Source: Rivularia sp. MS3 (GTDB lineage: Bacteria; Cyanobacteriota; Cyanobacteriia; Cyanobacteriales; Nostocaceae). From it: DNA of 50,871 nt. Position numbers and translations under genes: made by a program. Below, in pieces: positions 32,200 to 41,582 of this stretch (position 1 is the first letter of the stretch; the number at the start of each line of letters is the position of its first letter). The stretch is taken from positions 1 to 50,871 of the forward strand of contig JAHCMI010000070.1 of assembly GCA_019192545.1 (NCBI GenBank), in the 5' to 3' direction. The notes under the pieces were generated by a model. The model was not told the DNA's origin and made no database searches. It saw only the letters and a list, made by a program, of their open reading frames with translations.

Positions 32200-35100
32200 G
32201 CTGTCATTCTATGTCTTGCGAGTTGCAACGACTTTTGGATAATTTCATCCATTTCGTCTTGGTGGAAGTGGATATTATATTGGTCGCGCAATACATCATA
32301 CAGGTAATCATCAATGTCGTTCATCATGTTTCTTTGGATATTTTCGTTATTTATCCAATCGACAATTACATGATTGTCAATGATATTGTAAAAGGCTAGC
32401 GCTGCCTCTGCGCTAATGTTATCTGCTTCGGTTTGGTTTTGGATGTGTTTTTCAATAAAGTCTTTAAGTAAGCCGTAGAAGGCTAGAGCATCTTGGTTGT
32501 GTCGCAGTTCTTCTGGTAAATCATCGGTTTTACGGTTAACTATTGCGTTTCTGATTTCTTCGGCTTTCTGTAAGTATTCTGCTTCTGAGATACGTTTGGC
32601 ACGAAAATCGTTAATAGCTTGTTGGATGAGTTCGGAAAACTGTTGGTAAAAAGCTGGATCATCTTCCATGTTTTCGCTAACGGTACGTTTGGTAGCGCTA
32701 GCGATAGTATCGGCAAGGGATGCGGGGTTATTTTGTTGCTGTTGTTTGAAAGTTTGAAATGCTTCTTCATCAAAAATATTCAGGAGAGGAGCAATTTGAA
32801 CTACCTCGGTAGCAGAGATGTGGGTATCCAGCAGTTTTTGGATTTTTGGTTCTAAATCACGATAATCAACGGTTTCTTGGTAGCGACGTTTTACAGCAGC
32901 TTTGAGGTTTTGGAAGCGTGTTAAGTCTTTTCTGTAGCGGTTAATTGTAGATAGGGGTGTATCTTGTGAAAATTGTTCGGAAGACAGCGCAATAGCCAAG
33001 CTTTTTGCAAATAAAGTTAAGCATTCGTAAAATTCATCCCGCAATTGTTCGTTAGCGAGAAGTTTCTCGTATTCATCTTCATCATGGCTGTTTTTGATTT
33101 CTTTGAAAATATCCAGCAAGTTTGCGTAGCGTTGCGGTAGTTTGCTGACTTCTTCTCGGACGTTAGCCAAGGTTCCAGCTAAATCTTGTTCGTCAAACTC
33201 TTTTAGCGCACTGTAGGCAGTTAAAGCTTTGTCTAGTTTCCCCAGTACTCCTACGTAATCAATAATATAGCCAAATTCTTTTTCTGCTCCTGTGGCTTCG
33301 TTGGAATAGAGACGGTTAACGCGAGCTATTGCCTGCAAAAGTGTATGTCCTTCGCTGAAGGAACGAGTCAAATACAATACCGTATTCCGGGGGGCATCAA
33401 AACCAGTTAGCAGTTTATCAACAACAATTATGATTTCTGGGGTCTCACCATGTTTAAAACTGTTAATCAGTTGCTGGTTGTATTCTCGTTCCGAACCATA
33501 GCGTTTCATCATTTGCTGCCAAAACTTCTGAATTTCATCGCTTGGTTCTCCGTCTACTTCTTCGTAGCCTTCTCGGCTGTCGGGGGGTGAGATAATTACT
33601 TCTGAGGTGACGTAACCGATTTCATCTAGAAAATTTTTATATTTGAGAGCGCTGGCTTTGCCGGGGGCGACAAGTTGGGCTTTGAAGCCGGTGCCTTGCC
33701 AGTTTTGGCGGTAGTGTTCGCTGATATCAAAGGCTTGACAATAAATGTTTTGTTCGGTTTTGTTAAGTTGTTTGGCTTGGCTGTATTTACGTTTGAGGTC
33801 TGACTTTTGCGCGTCAGTAAGTCCACTACACAAGCGTTCAAACCATGTATCAATTGCTCTTTGATTAACTTCCTGCTGGCTGTGACGACCTTCGTAAAGT
33901 AACGGTACTACAGCCCCATCTTCTACAGCGCTACGGATGGTGTAGGAGGGTTCGATTATACCGCCGAATTTCTGGAAGGTGCTTTTTTGTTTTTTCATCA
34001 AAGGTGTACCAGTAAAACCCAGGTAACACCCATTGGGAAACATCTGTTTCATTTTGGGGTGGAAGCTGCCGTACTGGCTGCGGTGGCTTTCATCTACGAG
34101 GATAAAGATATTGGGGTCTGGATCAAAGAATTTTCTTACCTGTAGTGCGGCAGTAAATTTATGGATTAAAGTTGTAATAATATTGACTTTTTTGTCTTCA
34201 ATTAATTTAATCAAATGGCGACCGGAGTTTGCTTGTACGGGCTGCATCCCACAACTAGCAAAGGTTTTTTTTATTTGCTCGTCTAGGTCAACCCGGTCGG
34301 TTACTAGGACAATGCGCGGGTTAGAGATATCTGGGTCAAGAGCAAGCGCTCGCCCCATCATGACCATTGTCAGGGATTTTCCTGAGCCTTGAGTATGCCA
34401 GATAACACCGCCTTTTCTTCGTCCTTGGACATCCACTTGTTTGACACGGTTTATGATATTTTTAACCGCAAAGAATTGTTGGTAGCGGGCGATTTTCCGC
34501 ACGCCAGCGTCAAACACGGTGAATTGGTATGTTAGGTCAAGTAGGCGTTCTGGACGACAAAGACTGTAAATAGTGCGGTCTTGAGTGGTGTTCTGTCGCG
34601 TTCCTGCTGCGGCTAGGTTATCGAAATAAGTACGGGCTGACTTAAATACATCGGAGAACAAGCTGTTTTTTTGGTCTTCTGGAAGCGGTGTGTTAACAAG
34701 GGTTGTAATGTCTTCTTGTCGGTCTAATTCTTCTCTCCAAAATCCCCAGAATTTAGCGGAAGTGCCAACGGTTGCATATTTTACGTCGTTTTTATTAGTT
34801 GCTAGCAGTAATTGAGTATAAGTAAATAGTTTGGGTATAAATTCATCACGCTGGTTGCGGATAGATTGAGAAACGGCTTGCTCAACATCATTTGAAGGAC
34901 GTTTACATTCAACAACCGCGAAGGGGATACCGTTGACAAATAAAACGATATCCGGGCGAATAGTATCAGTGCTGCGAGTGCGTTCTACGGTAAATTCGGC
35001 AGTGACGTGGAAGACATTGTTTTGCCAGTTGCGCCAGTCAATGTAACGTAAACTATAGCTTTTGGAGTTACCGTCAATGCTTTGCTCTAAGCTAGTACCA

Positions 35101-35405
35101 AGGGTAAGGTAGTCGTAAATTGCTTCATTGGTTTTTAGTAAACCATCGTAGCGAATGTTTTTTAGTCTTAATATGGCTTCTTGGATATTTGCTTCGCTAA
35201 ATAAATATTCCTGTCCTTTGAAAGATATGCGGTTGAGTTGTTGTAGTTGGCTGTTAAGAATGTCTTCTAGGAGTACGTTGCTAAGTTTACCCCGTCGTTG
35301 CTTGTTGACTTCTTTTGGTGGTAGATACTTGTAGCCCAGGTTTATTAGTAGCTGTAAGGCAGGAATTTGGGATAAATATTCTTCGTTAAACTGAAAGTCT
35401 GGCAT
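32196..35405 (-). CDS. hsdR: Type I restriction enzyme, R subunit
   Basis: This 1069-aa protein has full family length. An N-terminal PD-(D/E)XK nuclease with Asp152 (RPDIVLF) and Glu166-Cys-Lys168 (VECKRP) is followed by the SF2 translocase: Walker A TQGSGKSL (338-345), DESH (438-441), then FTGTPLMKK and later DKLLTGFDAPR and ARVNRLY helicase motifs. It cuts unmodified DNA after translocation, together with HsdM and HsdS encoded upstream on the same strand. A Uma2 gene separates hsdR from hsdS, and a metallopeptidase gene overlaps its 3' end. No frameshift or missing catalytic residue is seen, so the system looks active. Confidence 0.95.
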   Translation of the reverse strand: MPDFQFNEEYLSQIPALQLLINLGYKYLPPKEVNKQRRGKLSNVLLEDILNSQLQQLNRISFKGQEYLFSEANIQEAILRLKNIRYDGLLKTNEAIYDYLTLGTSLEQSIDGNSKSYSLRYIDWRNWQNNVFHVTAEFTVERTRSTDTIRPDIVLFVNGIPFAVVECKRPSNDVEQAVSQSIRNQRDEFIPKLFTYTQLLLATNKNDVKYATVGTSAKFWGFWREELDRQEDITTLVNTPLPEDQKNSLFSDVFKSARTYFDNLAAAGTRQNTTQDRTIYSLCRPERLLDLTYQFTVFDAGVRKIARYQQFFAVKNIINRVKQVDVQGRRKGGVIWHTQGSGKSLTMVMMGRALALDPDISNPRIVLVTDRVDLDEQIKKTFASCGMQPVQANSGRHLIKLIEDKKVNIITTLIHKFTAALQVRKFFDPDPNIFILVDESHRSQYGSFHPKMKQMFPNGCYLGFTGTPLMKKQKSTFQKFGGIIEPSYTIRSAVEDGAVVPLLYEGRHSQQEVNQRAIDTWFERLCSGLTDAQKSDLKRKYSQAKQLNKTEQNIYCQAFDISEHYRQNWQGTGFKAQLVAPGKASALKYKNFLDEIGYVTSEVIISPPDSREGYEEVDGEPSDEIQKFWQQMMKRYGSEREYNQQLINSFKHGETPEIIIVVDKLLTGFDAPRNTVLYLTRSFSEGHTLLQAIARVNRLYSNEATGAEKEFGYIIDYVGVLGKLDKALTAYSALKEFDEQDLAGTLANVREEVSKLPQRYANLLDIFKEIKNSHDEDEYEKLLANEQLRDEFYECLTLFAKSLAIALSSEQFSQDTPLSTINRYRKDLTRFQNLKAAVKRRYQETVDYRDLEPKIQKLLDTHISATEVVQIAPLLNIFDEEAFQTFKQQQQNNPASLADTIASATKRTVSENMEDDPAFYQQFSELIQQAINDFRAKRISEAEYLQKAEEIRNAIVNRKTDDLPEELRHNQDALAFYGLLKDFIEKHIQNQTEADNISAEAALAFYNIIDNHVIVDWINNENIQRNMMNDIDDYLYDVLRDQYNIHFHQDEMDEIIQKSLQLARHRMTA

Positions 35406-35412
35406 TATGTTC

Positions 35413-36048
35413 TTACTCTTGTAACAAAGCTCTGAGTTCTCTTAGCATTTGACTGGTTCCGTCATTGATGGCTTGTTGTACCAGTCGAGGAATGAGTTCG
35501 GTTACGGGTAAATTGGGAAAGGTGGGGCTGAGGGAAGATTCTACGTAGCCGTCAGCTTGTAAAATGTAAATCGTTAATTTATGGTTGCTGTAAATCCACA
35601 CTTCCGGAACACCCAGAGATACGTAGGCGTTAAGCGTTGTTTTTGAGGTAACATCTGATTCAACGGCAAGGTCTGGGGGAGGATATATGCTTAAATCCAT
35701 TTGGGTACATCCTTTTACCTGGTTAGCATTTTGGATATAAAAGCAGGTATCTGGTTCTACTCCAGCTATATCTGGACGTTTAAAAGTAGTTGAGCCGAAA
35801 TCTTCCCAGATGCGTCCTTGGATTTCTAGGATTGTGGTGATGATATAAGCAATAATGCGATGGGGACGCTCGTGGAGTGCTAACGGGGACATTATTTCTA
35901 AAGTTCCTTGGTAGTATGCGATGCGGGTGTTGCGTTTTTCTCCTAAGTCTTCCAGAAGTAGCTCAAAGTCTTGCCAGGAAAGGTTATGGATGACGATTTG
36001 GCTACCGGGAGTGAGTTCTATGGCTTGAATGGGTATAGCTACAGTCAT
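35413..36048 (-). CDS. Uma2-family (DUF820) putative endonuclease in the R-M operon
   Basis: This 211-aa protein is of the Uma2 type, abundant in cyanobacteria: SWQDFELLLEDLGEKRNTRI near the N-terminus, EIMSPLALHERPHRII, and DLAVESDVTSKTTLNAY with a central Asp and Glu as in the PD-(D/E)XK-like core, ending in VWIYSNHKLTIY. Uma2 proteins are predicted restriction-like nucleases of unknown role, often in high copy numbers. Here it overlaps the hsdS stop by four bases (ATGA) and precedes hsdR by seven, so it is an integral part of the operon rather than a neighbour. It may be cargo inserted without breaking translation, or an accessory of the system. Confidence 0.85.
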   Translation of the reverse strand: MTVAIPIQAIELTPGSQIVIHNLSWQDFELLLEDLGEKRNTRIAYYQGTLEIMSPLALHERPHRIIAYIITTILEIQGRIWEDFGSTTFKRPDIAGVEPDTCFYIQNANQVKGCTQMDLSIYPPPDLAVESDVTSKTTLNAYVSLGVPEVWIYSNHKLTIYILQADGYVESSLSPTFPNLPVTELIPRLVQQAINDGTSQMLRELRALLQE

Positions 36049-37265
36049 GTTTTTGGCTCCGTTAACTGTTGTCCTGCTTTCTCAATTTTGACGCGCCATT
36101 CTCCAGTTAGGAGTTTTTGCATTAATCCGCGTTTTTGAATTTGTAAAAAATTAAATAAATTTTGAATAATTTCTATTTCGTAGTCAGCAGTGTCTAGTAA
36201 ATTTGCAATAACCTGTTGCCTTTCAATTGGGGGAACAGGCACGATTACCTTTCTTAACTCAGTAATCGGAATTTCCTGAAGTGCAGAACCATTAACTCTT
36301 CGGAGTAAATTATTTCTAAATAAGGGAGAACGAATTGCCCATAACAAATACTCTGGTAAGACTAATCTTTTATCGGGTGAAACCCTTGCAATACCTCTAG
36401 TTAAATTACAACCAACTAATTTCTCATCAACCAAACGCACTAAACCAATCTCGCCACGAAGGGCAATCATTAGCTCTCCTTTTTCTAAAATAGTTTTTTT
36501 GTAGCTCTGGCTAATTTCCTCACAGGTAGTAATCATCTTCTGAGGTTTTAACTCACGCGCAGTCAAATCTACGACTCTCACACAAGGAATACCTTTCTTT
36601 ACAGGTTCACCTGTTTGCACAATTCCATAAGATATGGGCTTTGTTGAAAGTTCCGCTAATTTTAATTTTCGCCATTCATTATGAGCATTTTTTAATAGCA
36701 AATAATCTAATAGAAACTCTTTACGTTTTTGCTTGGCTGCGATTAAATTTTCTGTGAGCGCGATCGCACTATCCCAAGTCCCCAATATTTGAGCTATTTT
36801 CCTTTGTTCTTCAAGTGGTGGGGTCGAAATAAGAAGAGGACGAAGAACTTGGAGATTAATATTTTTTTGGGCATTTTGAGTAGCTGCTGTTTCCATTGCT
36901 GGCTTTCGTGCAATTAGTGCATATTTAAGCCATTCCCTACAAACGCCGGATTTTGCTTGAACAACCACAATGCTATCTGGACAAGCTACATCTATGGAGG
37001 TCATGGCAACTTCTCCAATAGTGGCTGCAATAGTTACCAGAATAGAGCCTTTTGGAAAGAGTTTACTAACGCTTAGTCCTTCCTGATTAAGAGTTTGCGA
37101 ATAACTTTGAAGTAAGCCATTAGCAGATGCTACATCTCCTGTTTGTACAAATGGAATTGAACCACCGTAATAACGGGGGTCGTTTCTGGGACGTGCAGTA
37201 AATTTACCTCTTTCAACTAAGGCTAATTGCTCAAGCGGTATAAAATCCCAATCTTTTGGAATCAT
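36045..37265 (-). CDS. hsdS: Type I R-M specificity subunit
   Basis: The 406-aa S subunit has two target-recognition domains, each followed by a conserved helix: the first around residues 10-150 with PPLEEQRKIAQILGTWDSAI, the second around 200-350 with PPIERQQVIANLLDTADYEI. Two half-sites are expected. Its start overlaps the hsdM stop (ATGA) and its stop overlaps the Uma2 start. An additional single-domain S-like gene lies upstream of hsdM at 39019, which could offer a second specificity. Confidence 0.92.
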   Translation of the reverse strand: MIPKDWDFIPLEQLALVERGKFTARPRNDPRYYGGSIPFVQTGDVASANGLLQSYSQTLNQEGLSVSKLFPKGSILVTIAATIGEVAMTSIDVACPDSIVVVQAKSGVCREWLKYALIARKPAMETAATQNAQKNINLQVLRPLLISTPPLEEQRKIAQILGTWDSAIALTENLIAAKQKRKEFLLDYLLLKNAHNEWRKLKLAELSTKPISYGIVQTGEPVKKGIPCVRVVDLTARELKPQKMITTCEEISQSYKKTILEKGELMIALRGEIGLVRLVDEKLVGCNLTRGIARVSPDKRLVLPEYLLWAIRSPLFRNNLLRRVNGSALQEIPITELRKVIVPVPPIERQQVIANLLDTADYEIEIIQNLFNFLQIQKRGLMQKLLTGEWRVKIEKAGQQLTEPKT

Positions 37266-38785
37266 ACACCCAACTCCTTCAAATAACCCGCCATCTTCCC
37301 CCGTACATCAAACAACTCCGCTTCTAACTGCTCAATCTCCTGCTGTACCGCAGCAATATCAATCTCCTCTTCTTCCTCAAAAGTGTCCACATAGCGAGGA
37401 ATATTTAAGTTAAAATCGTTCTCCTTAATCTCTTCTAAAGACACCACACTGGCATACTTTGGCACATCCTGCCGCTCGCTGTAAACCCGCACAATCTTAT
37501 CTAAATGCTCATCTAGCAAGTCATTCTGGTTCTTACCGCTCTGAAAATCACCACTCCCATCAATAAATATCACATCTTGACGGTTCTCATTTACACCACC
37601 TTCTTCCCGCGAACGGTCAAACACGAAAATAGCCACGGGAATCGACGTACTGGGAAATAAATTCGGCGGCAACCCAATCACCGCATCTAATAAATTCTCC
37701 TCAATCAACTTCTGTCGAATCCGTCCCTCACTCGAACCCCGGAACAGTACACCATGCGGCGCAACAACCACCACACGTCCTTCCTTTGGCTGGGCGATTT
37801 CAATCATGTGGGTAATAAACGCAAAATCCCCCTTAGTTTTGGGTGGCACTCCTCGCCAAAAGCGGTTGTAGGTATCTTTATCGGCAGTATCTGCCCCCCA
37901 CTTATCCAAGGAAAACGGCGGATTAGCAACCACCACATTAAACTTCATCAATTTATCAAGTTCTACCAAAGCCGGACTATTTAATGTATCGCACCACTCA
38001 ATTCGGGCAGCATCCTTACTGTGCAAAAACATATTCATCCGCGCCAATGCCCAAGTACTCCCGTTAGCTTCTTGACCAAACAGGGAGTAATTATTACTAC
38101 CCACTTCATTGGCAACCGAAATTAATAACGACCCAGAACCACAAGCAGGGTCACAAATCCTATCACCGGGTTTTGGTTGCGACAGTTTCGCCACCAACTT
38201 AGAAATCTGCGCTGGTGTAAAAAATTCCCCTGCTTTTTTACCCCCACCAGAAACAAACTTCTCAATTAAATAGATGTAGGCATTACCGATAATATCTTCA
38301 CTCACCCGCGAAGGTCGCAAATTTAACTTGGGGTCAGCAAAGTCATTAATTAAATTTTTTAACCGTCGGTTGCGGTCTTTCGGTTTCCCTAAATTCGCCT
38401 CGGAGTTAAAATCAATATTGCGGAAAACCCCTTCTAACTTGGCTTTATTCGCGGGATGTTCTTCAATCGCTTCTAAAGCCATATTAATCAGTTCGCCAAT
38501 ATTATCAGCATTGCGTTGTTCGTAAATATCGTAATAACTCGCACCTTTGGGTAACACAAACCGTTCCCGCTCCATTTTTCTCAGGATGCGAGCATCATCA
38601 TCCCCGTATTGCTTTTGGTATTCCTCGTAGTGGTCGCGCCAAATATCACTTATATACTTTAGAAATAGAAAAACTAAAATATAATTTTTATACTCCGACG
38701 GGTCAATTACCCCTCGGAAAGTATCGCAGGCATTCCACAGAATACTATTAATTTCATCTTGTTTAATTTTGTCAGTTTCTGCCAT
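37262..38785 (-). CDS. hsdM: Type I R-M methyltransferase subunit
   Basis: The 507-aa N6-adenine methyltransferase has an N-terminal helical domain (ILWNACDTFRGVIDPSEYKN), GEFFTP (186-191), the SAM motif DPACGSG (212-218) and the catalytic NPPF (288-291). It methylates the target with HsdS and protects host DNA. It is the first gene of the restriction operon and the only one with a proper promoter region: a 13-bp inverted repeat lies 60-110 bases upstream. Full length and intact motifs. Confidence 0.95.
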   Translation of the reverse strand: MAETDKIKQDEINSILWNACDTFRGVIDPSEYKNYILVFLFLKYISDIWRDHYEEYQKQYGDDDARILRKMERERFVLPKGASYYDIYEQRNADNIGELINMALEAIEEHPANKAKLEGVFRNIDFNSEANLGKPKDRNRRLKNLINDFADPKLNLRPSRVSEDIIGNAYIYLIEKFVSGGGKKAGEFFTPAQISKLVAKLSQPKPGDRICDPACGSGSLLISVANEVGSNNYSLFGQEANGSTWALARMNMFLHSKDAARIEWCDTLNSPALVELDKLMKFNVVVANPPFSLDKWGADTADKDTYNRFWRGVPPKTKGDFAFITHMIEIAQPKEGRVVVVAPHGVLFRGSSEGRIRQKLIEENLLDAVIGLPPNLFPSTSIPVAIFVFDRSREEGGVNENRQDVIFIDGSGDFQSGKNQNDLLDEHLDKIVRVYSERQDVPKYASVVSLEEIKENDFNLNIPRYVDTFEEEEEIDIAAVQQEIEQLEAELFDVRGKMAGYLKELGV

Positions 38786-38842
38786 TAGTTTATTTTCTTA
38801 CAAAATTCTTACAATATATACTGAGCATTGACTGTAGACAAT

Positions 38843-38892
38843 ACATTTAAAACAACAATATAGAATATTTGTATTATTTTTGTTTTAAATGT
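38843..38892. promoter_or_regulatory. 13-bp inverted repeat before hsdM
   Basis: ACATTTAAAACAA (38843-38855) is repeated in inverse as TTGTTTTAAATGT (38880-38892). It lies between the half-S gene start region and hsdM, in a 233-base gap without genes. It may be an operator controlling the restriction operon or a terminator; neither is proven. Confidence 0.45.
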
Positions 38893-39018
38893 TTTGTATT
38901 TAACCTGAGTTCGGGTAATCGCTAAATCCCTTGTTATATCGTTGCTCGATTTTAGTATTTATAAACGTAATTACGTCGTTTGAGTCATTAACCAGTCGCT
39001 AAAAGCAGAATTAACCCC

Positions 39019-39627
39019 TTAACCCGAACTGACGTTATTTACAGTCTTCGGCATCAAAACTGCATCAATGTATGTCTTGCGTTTTTGCGCCAGTTTCTCC
39101 ATAATCTGCTGTTCTCGCTGACTTAATGCTGCAATTTCTGCAATCAATTTCTGCTTTTCTAAAGGTGGAATATCAATCACCAGTGTTTCTAAAGCCAACT
39201 TACTTACCATTAACTGGCTAGTACCCTTAGCTAACCGATTTATCTGTTTTTTTATATTATTTTGCTGAAAAGACCAAACTAAATAAGCTGGGTTTACTTT
39301 CTGCGATTTGACTTGAATCACAAGCAGTGGAGAAGCAGCGACACAATTGTCAACTTCCTTGGTAACAAGTGCCATTTTGTTAGAAACACCTCTAGGACAA
39401 AACAAAATATCATCCTGTTTTAACAAGTGTTTTTCATATAAATCATCTACTTTTACCTTGTAAACATCACTCAAATCCAGACGGTTGTAGTCATCAATAT
39501 CCTTCATTTGAATTACTCCTACCGTTCCTTTTGGATTACGCTCAATCTTTGAACGGAAGGGATAACCCATACGAATTGATGCAATATTCTTCAGTTTGAC
39601 TTTCTCATAACTCTTTGGAGTAGCCAT
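39019..39627 (-). CDS. Half-size type I specificity subunit
   Basis: This 202-aa protein starts at ATG 39627 (MATPKSYEKVKLKNIASIRM); a longer frame from 39735 would add untypical residues. It has a single target-recognition domain of the HsdS type followed by a conserved helix (IDIPPLEKQKLIAEIAALSQREQQI), exactly one half of an ordinary S subunit. Half-S proteins can dimerise to recognise symmetric sites. It is on the same strand as hsdM, 234 bases upstream of it. Either it is an alternative specificity module or a remnant of a larger S gene. No hsdM of its own is nearby. Confidence 0.8.
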   Translation of the reverse strand: MATPKSYEKVKLKNIASIRMGYPFRSKIERNPKGTVGVIQMKDIDDYNRLDLSDVYKVKVDDLYEKHLLKQDDILFCPRGVSNKMALVTKEVDNCVAASPLLVIQVKSQKVNPAYLVWSFQQNNIKKQINRLAKGTSQLMVSKLALETLVIDIPPLEKQKLIAEIAALSQREQQIMEKLAQKRKTYIDAVLMPKTVNNVSSG

Positions 39628-39649
39628 AGTTATAAAGTTATTCAGTAGG

Positions 39650-39689
39650 TAAGCGAGGTAGCTTGTTTTAAATCGCACTACCTCGCTTA
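39650..39689. terminator. 12-bp stem-loop between half-S and nuclease genes
   Basis: TAAGCGAGGTAG (39650-39661) pairs perfectly with CTACCTCGCTTA (39678-39689) around 16 bases. It follows the minus-strand nuclease gene and precedes the half-S start by about 20 bases, so it is likely a terminator for the former or an operator of the latter. Confidence 0.55.
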
Positions 39690-39762
39690 GAGTTAAATGT
39701 TCAATCAATATTGAATTGTGTAGAAACCCGTGCAAACACTAATTTTCTACATGACTAAAAAC

Positions 39763-40437
39763 CTACAGCCAGCCACCCGTCCCTTTATGCAAATCTTCTG
39801 CTTTAAAAGGACAGAGGTGACTGAGGGGACACCAGCGACACTCTAGTACGCTAGGTGTAGCTGTCGGCGCATCTTTTGCGGTCATGCTTTTAACCAGTTC
39901 TGCGACCTGTTGCTTAAACTCGTCAGTAATATTTGTAGCTGGGATTTCAGAAACTTCACCCTCATGGACTAGTTGTCCTGTGGGAACCTTACGAATTCCA
40001 TGCAAACCAACCGCTGGAATTAATGCCATATACAACTTGACTTGAGCAATGTCGCTTGCTCGCAGTTCTTTACCAGTTTTGATATCTGGTACAACCACCT
40101 CATTTCCGCATACCGCTACGATGTCGGGTTGGGCTGAAATCACTGCACCAGCTTTTGTTTCGTACCAAAAACTGTTAGAACCTTCCGTATGAACGGTGTA
40201 GCCGTCTGCTTTCAAATCCTTCGCATAATCAGTCAATGCTGCTTGATGCTTGAGCTTATAGCTTTGGGCATTAAATCCGTTATTGACTTTAGGGATTTTA
40301 TAGTTTGCCTGAGTATGCAGCGAGAGCATACATTGACGGTCGCCAGAAAGTCCTTTTGATAGCCAACTAGGATGAATGTATGGCTGCGTCCGGGATTCCA
40401 ACCCCAAGCTCGCACCATCAAATGCTTGTTTTGTCAT
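39763..40437 (-). CDS. Cas4-like PD-(D/E)XK nuclease with Fe-S cysteines (no cas genes)
   Basis: The 224-aa protein has the RecB/Cas4 nuclease core: Asp105 (QPDIVA), Asp118-Ile-Lys120 (PDIKTG) and a downstream Gln-x3-Tyr (QVKLY, Gln132/Tyr136). Four Cys are placed as in Cas4/AddB iron-sulfur nucleases: Cys36 near the N-terminus and Cys200, Cys203, Cys209 at the C-terminus (ECRWCPLSHLCPF). It should be a DNA exonuclease with a 4Fe-4S cluster. No other CRISPR gene is present. It sits just upstream of the half-S and restriction operon, so a role in degrading foreign or cut DNA fits, but recombination or plasmid maintenance is equally possible. Two GTTGTAAC palindromes lie in its upstream region. 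Confidence 0.75.
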   Translation of the reverse strand: MTKQAFDGASLGLESRTQPYIHPSWLSKGLSGDRQCMLSLHTQANYKIPKVNNGFNAQSYKLKHQAALTDYAKDLKADGYTVHTEGSNSFWYETKAGAVISAQPDIVAVCGNEVVVPDIKTGKELRASDIAQVKLYMALIPAVGLHGIRKVPTGQLVHEGEVSEIPATNITDEFKQQVAELVKSMTAKDAPTATPSVLECRWCPLSHLCPFKAEDLHKGTGGWL

Positions 40438-40502
40438 ATAATTGAATTGCTTTTAAAAAACATGGCTCTTTCATCGGAGCCTTTTTCGTGTATTTACAGA
40501 TT

Positions 40503-40609
40503 GTTGTAACCCGTTTACTGCGAAAAAAGTTACAACCGATTAAAATATATACTCGCACAAGCAATTAAAACTTGTCAACAAAAAAATTGTTGTAACTCGA
40601 TTACAACAA
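40503..40609. promoter_or_regulatory. Two GTTGTAAC palindromes upstream of the nuclease gene
   Basis: GTTGTAAC (40503-40510) pairs with GTTACAAC (40529-40536), and TTGTTGTAA-CTCGA-TTACAACAA (40587-40609) is a tighter 9-bp-arm palindrome. Two copies of the same operator-like sequence upstream of the nuclease start (40437) suggest binding of a dimeric repressor. Confidence 0.55.
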
Positions 40610-41582
40610 AATAAATTTTCAGCTTTAAATTACGGTTGTCGCATCCAATAACAGAAGAACCTATCATCAGTAGATCACAAAATTTTTTATAACCCCTACC
40701 ACATGGGCTTTTCAACAAAAGACCCAGACCCCACCGGCATCACCGATTAATAAGCGTTTCAGGCGATACGGTTACTTACCAACCTTCGCGTTCGGCGCAG
40801 CCGTGCGGCTGATCGCCTTAAATGAACGCGATTTCCCTCTGATTCAATCCAGCCTAAAACCCTTATCATTACCTTAGTTTCCGAAAGTTTGCGATCCACT
40901 TTTTGCGATCCACTTTTTGCGATCCACTTTTTGCGATCCACTGTTCCTCTTTTTTTTGAAGCTTCTTATATTCCAACCCCTTGCCCAGTTGCAAAGAAAG
41001 CGAAATTTATAATCCTCACGATTAATTCAGTGACTGCTGAAGATTTGATAGAGAAGGGTAGTGTCAGGGGGACTTCACAGCCACAGTCTTGTTATTTTTG
41101 ACGTTAATAATTTTGTAGGAATGTAGCAAATAATTCTAGTATTTCAAATACGTTTAGACGGCTAGTTAATACTTATGAGGCTTGCATTTGCGTATTTTAA
41201 GTCTATTGGTAACATCTAAATCTATTAGTAGCAACTAGTAATTAATTTGACAGCATAAACAACACTTTATTTGTAGAATTGTCAGTGTCTTCGCGCTTCC
41301 GATGAAGCGCGATAGGGTAAGCCATGCGCTACATTATTACTCTTCTAACTCATCTACATTTGAATATCAGCGTAATAGATTGAATTGTTCGTTATACTTC
41401 GGGCTTGCGCTATGTAGTATAAAACAGCCAGACTGCAACGTCGCTTGTTTAATAAAAGAATGATGCACGTTAATTATGGGCATATAGCTAAAGAATTTAC
41501 AAAAACCATACTAATAAGTTAGTTGACTACACGAGTATGTTCACTTTAAAGTTACATACTTCGTTAAGTAATATAAGTTACC
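40610..41582. other. Non-coding region with REP-like and tandem repeats
   Basis: About 970 bases between the nuclease promoter region and the 353-aa gene have no frame I support. An AGGCGAT/ATCGCCT inverted pair (40761-40767, 40812-40818) contains the inner hairpin CAGCCG-TG-CGGCTG. A 14-bp unit, TTTGCGATCCACTT, is tandemly repeated four times (40888-40942). A GCGCTT/AAGCGC hairpin lies near 41287. A short frame across the tandem repeat is a repeat artefact. Confidence 0.5.
40888..40942. repeat. Four tandem 14-bp repeats
   Basis: TTTGCGATCCACTT occurs at 40888, 40902, 40916 and 40930 (last copy shortened) with an exact 14-bp period. GCGATCC resembles a HIP1 core (GCGATCGC) with one change. 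Likely replication slippage; no function evident. Confidence 0.85.

Noticed and set aside
40759-41101. Frames across the 14-bp tandem repeats
   Set aside because: The peptide is a repeat artefact (four copies of the same unit) with no other support.
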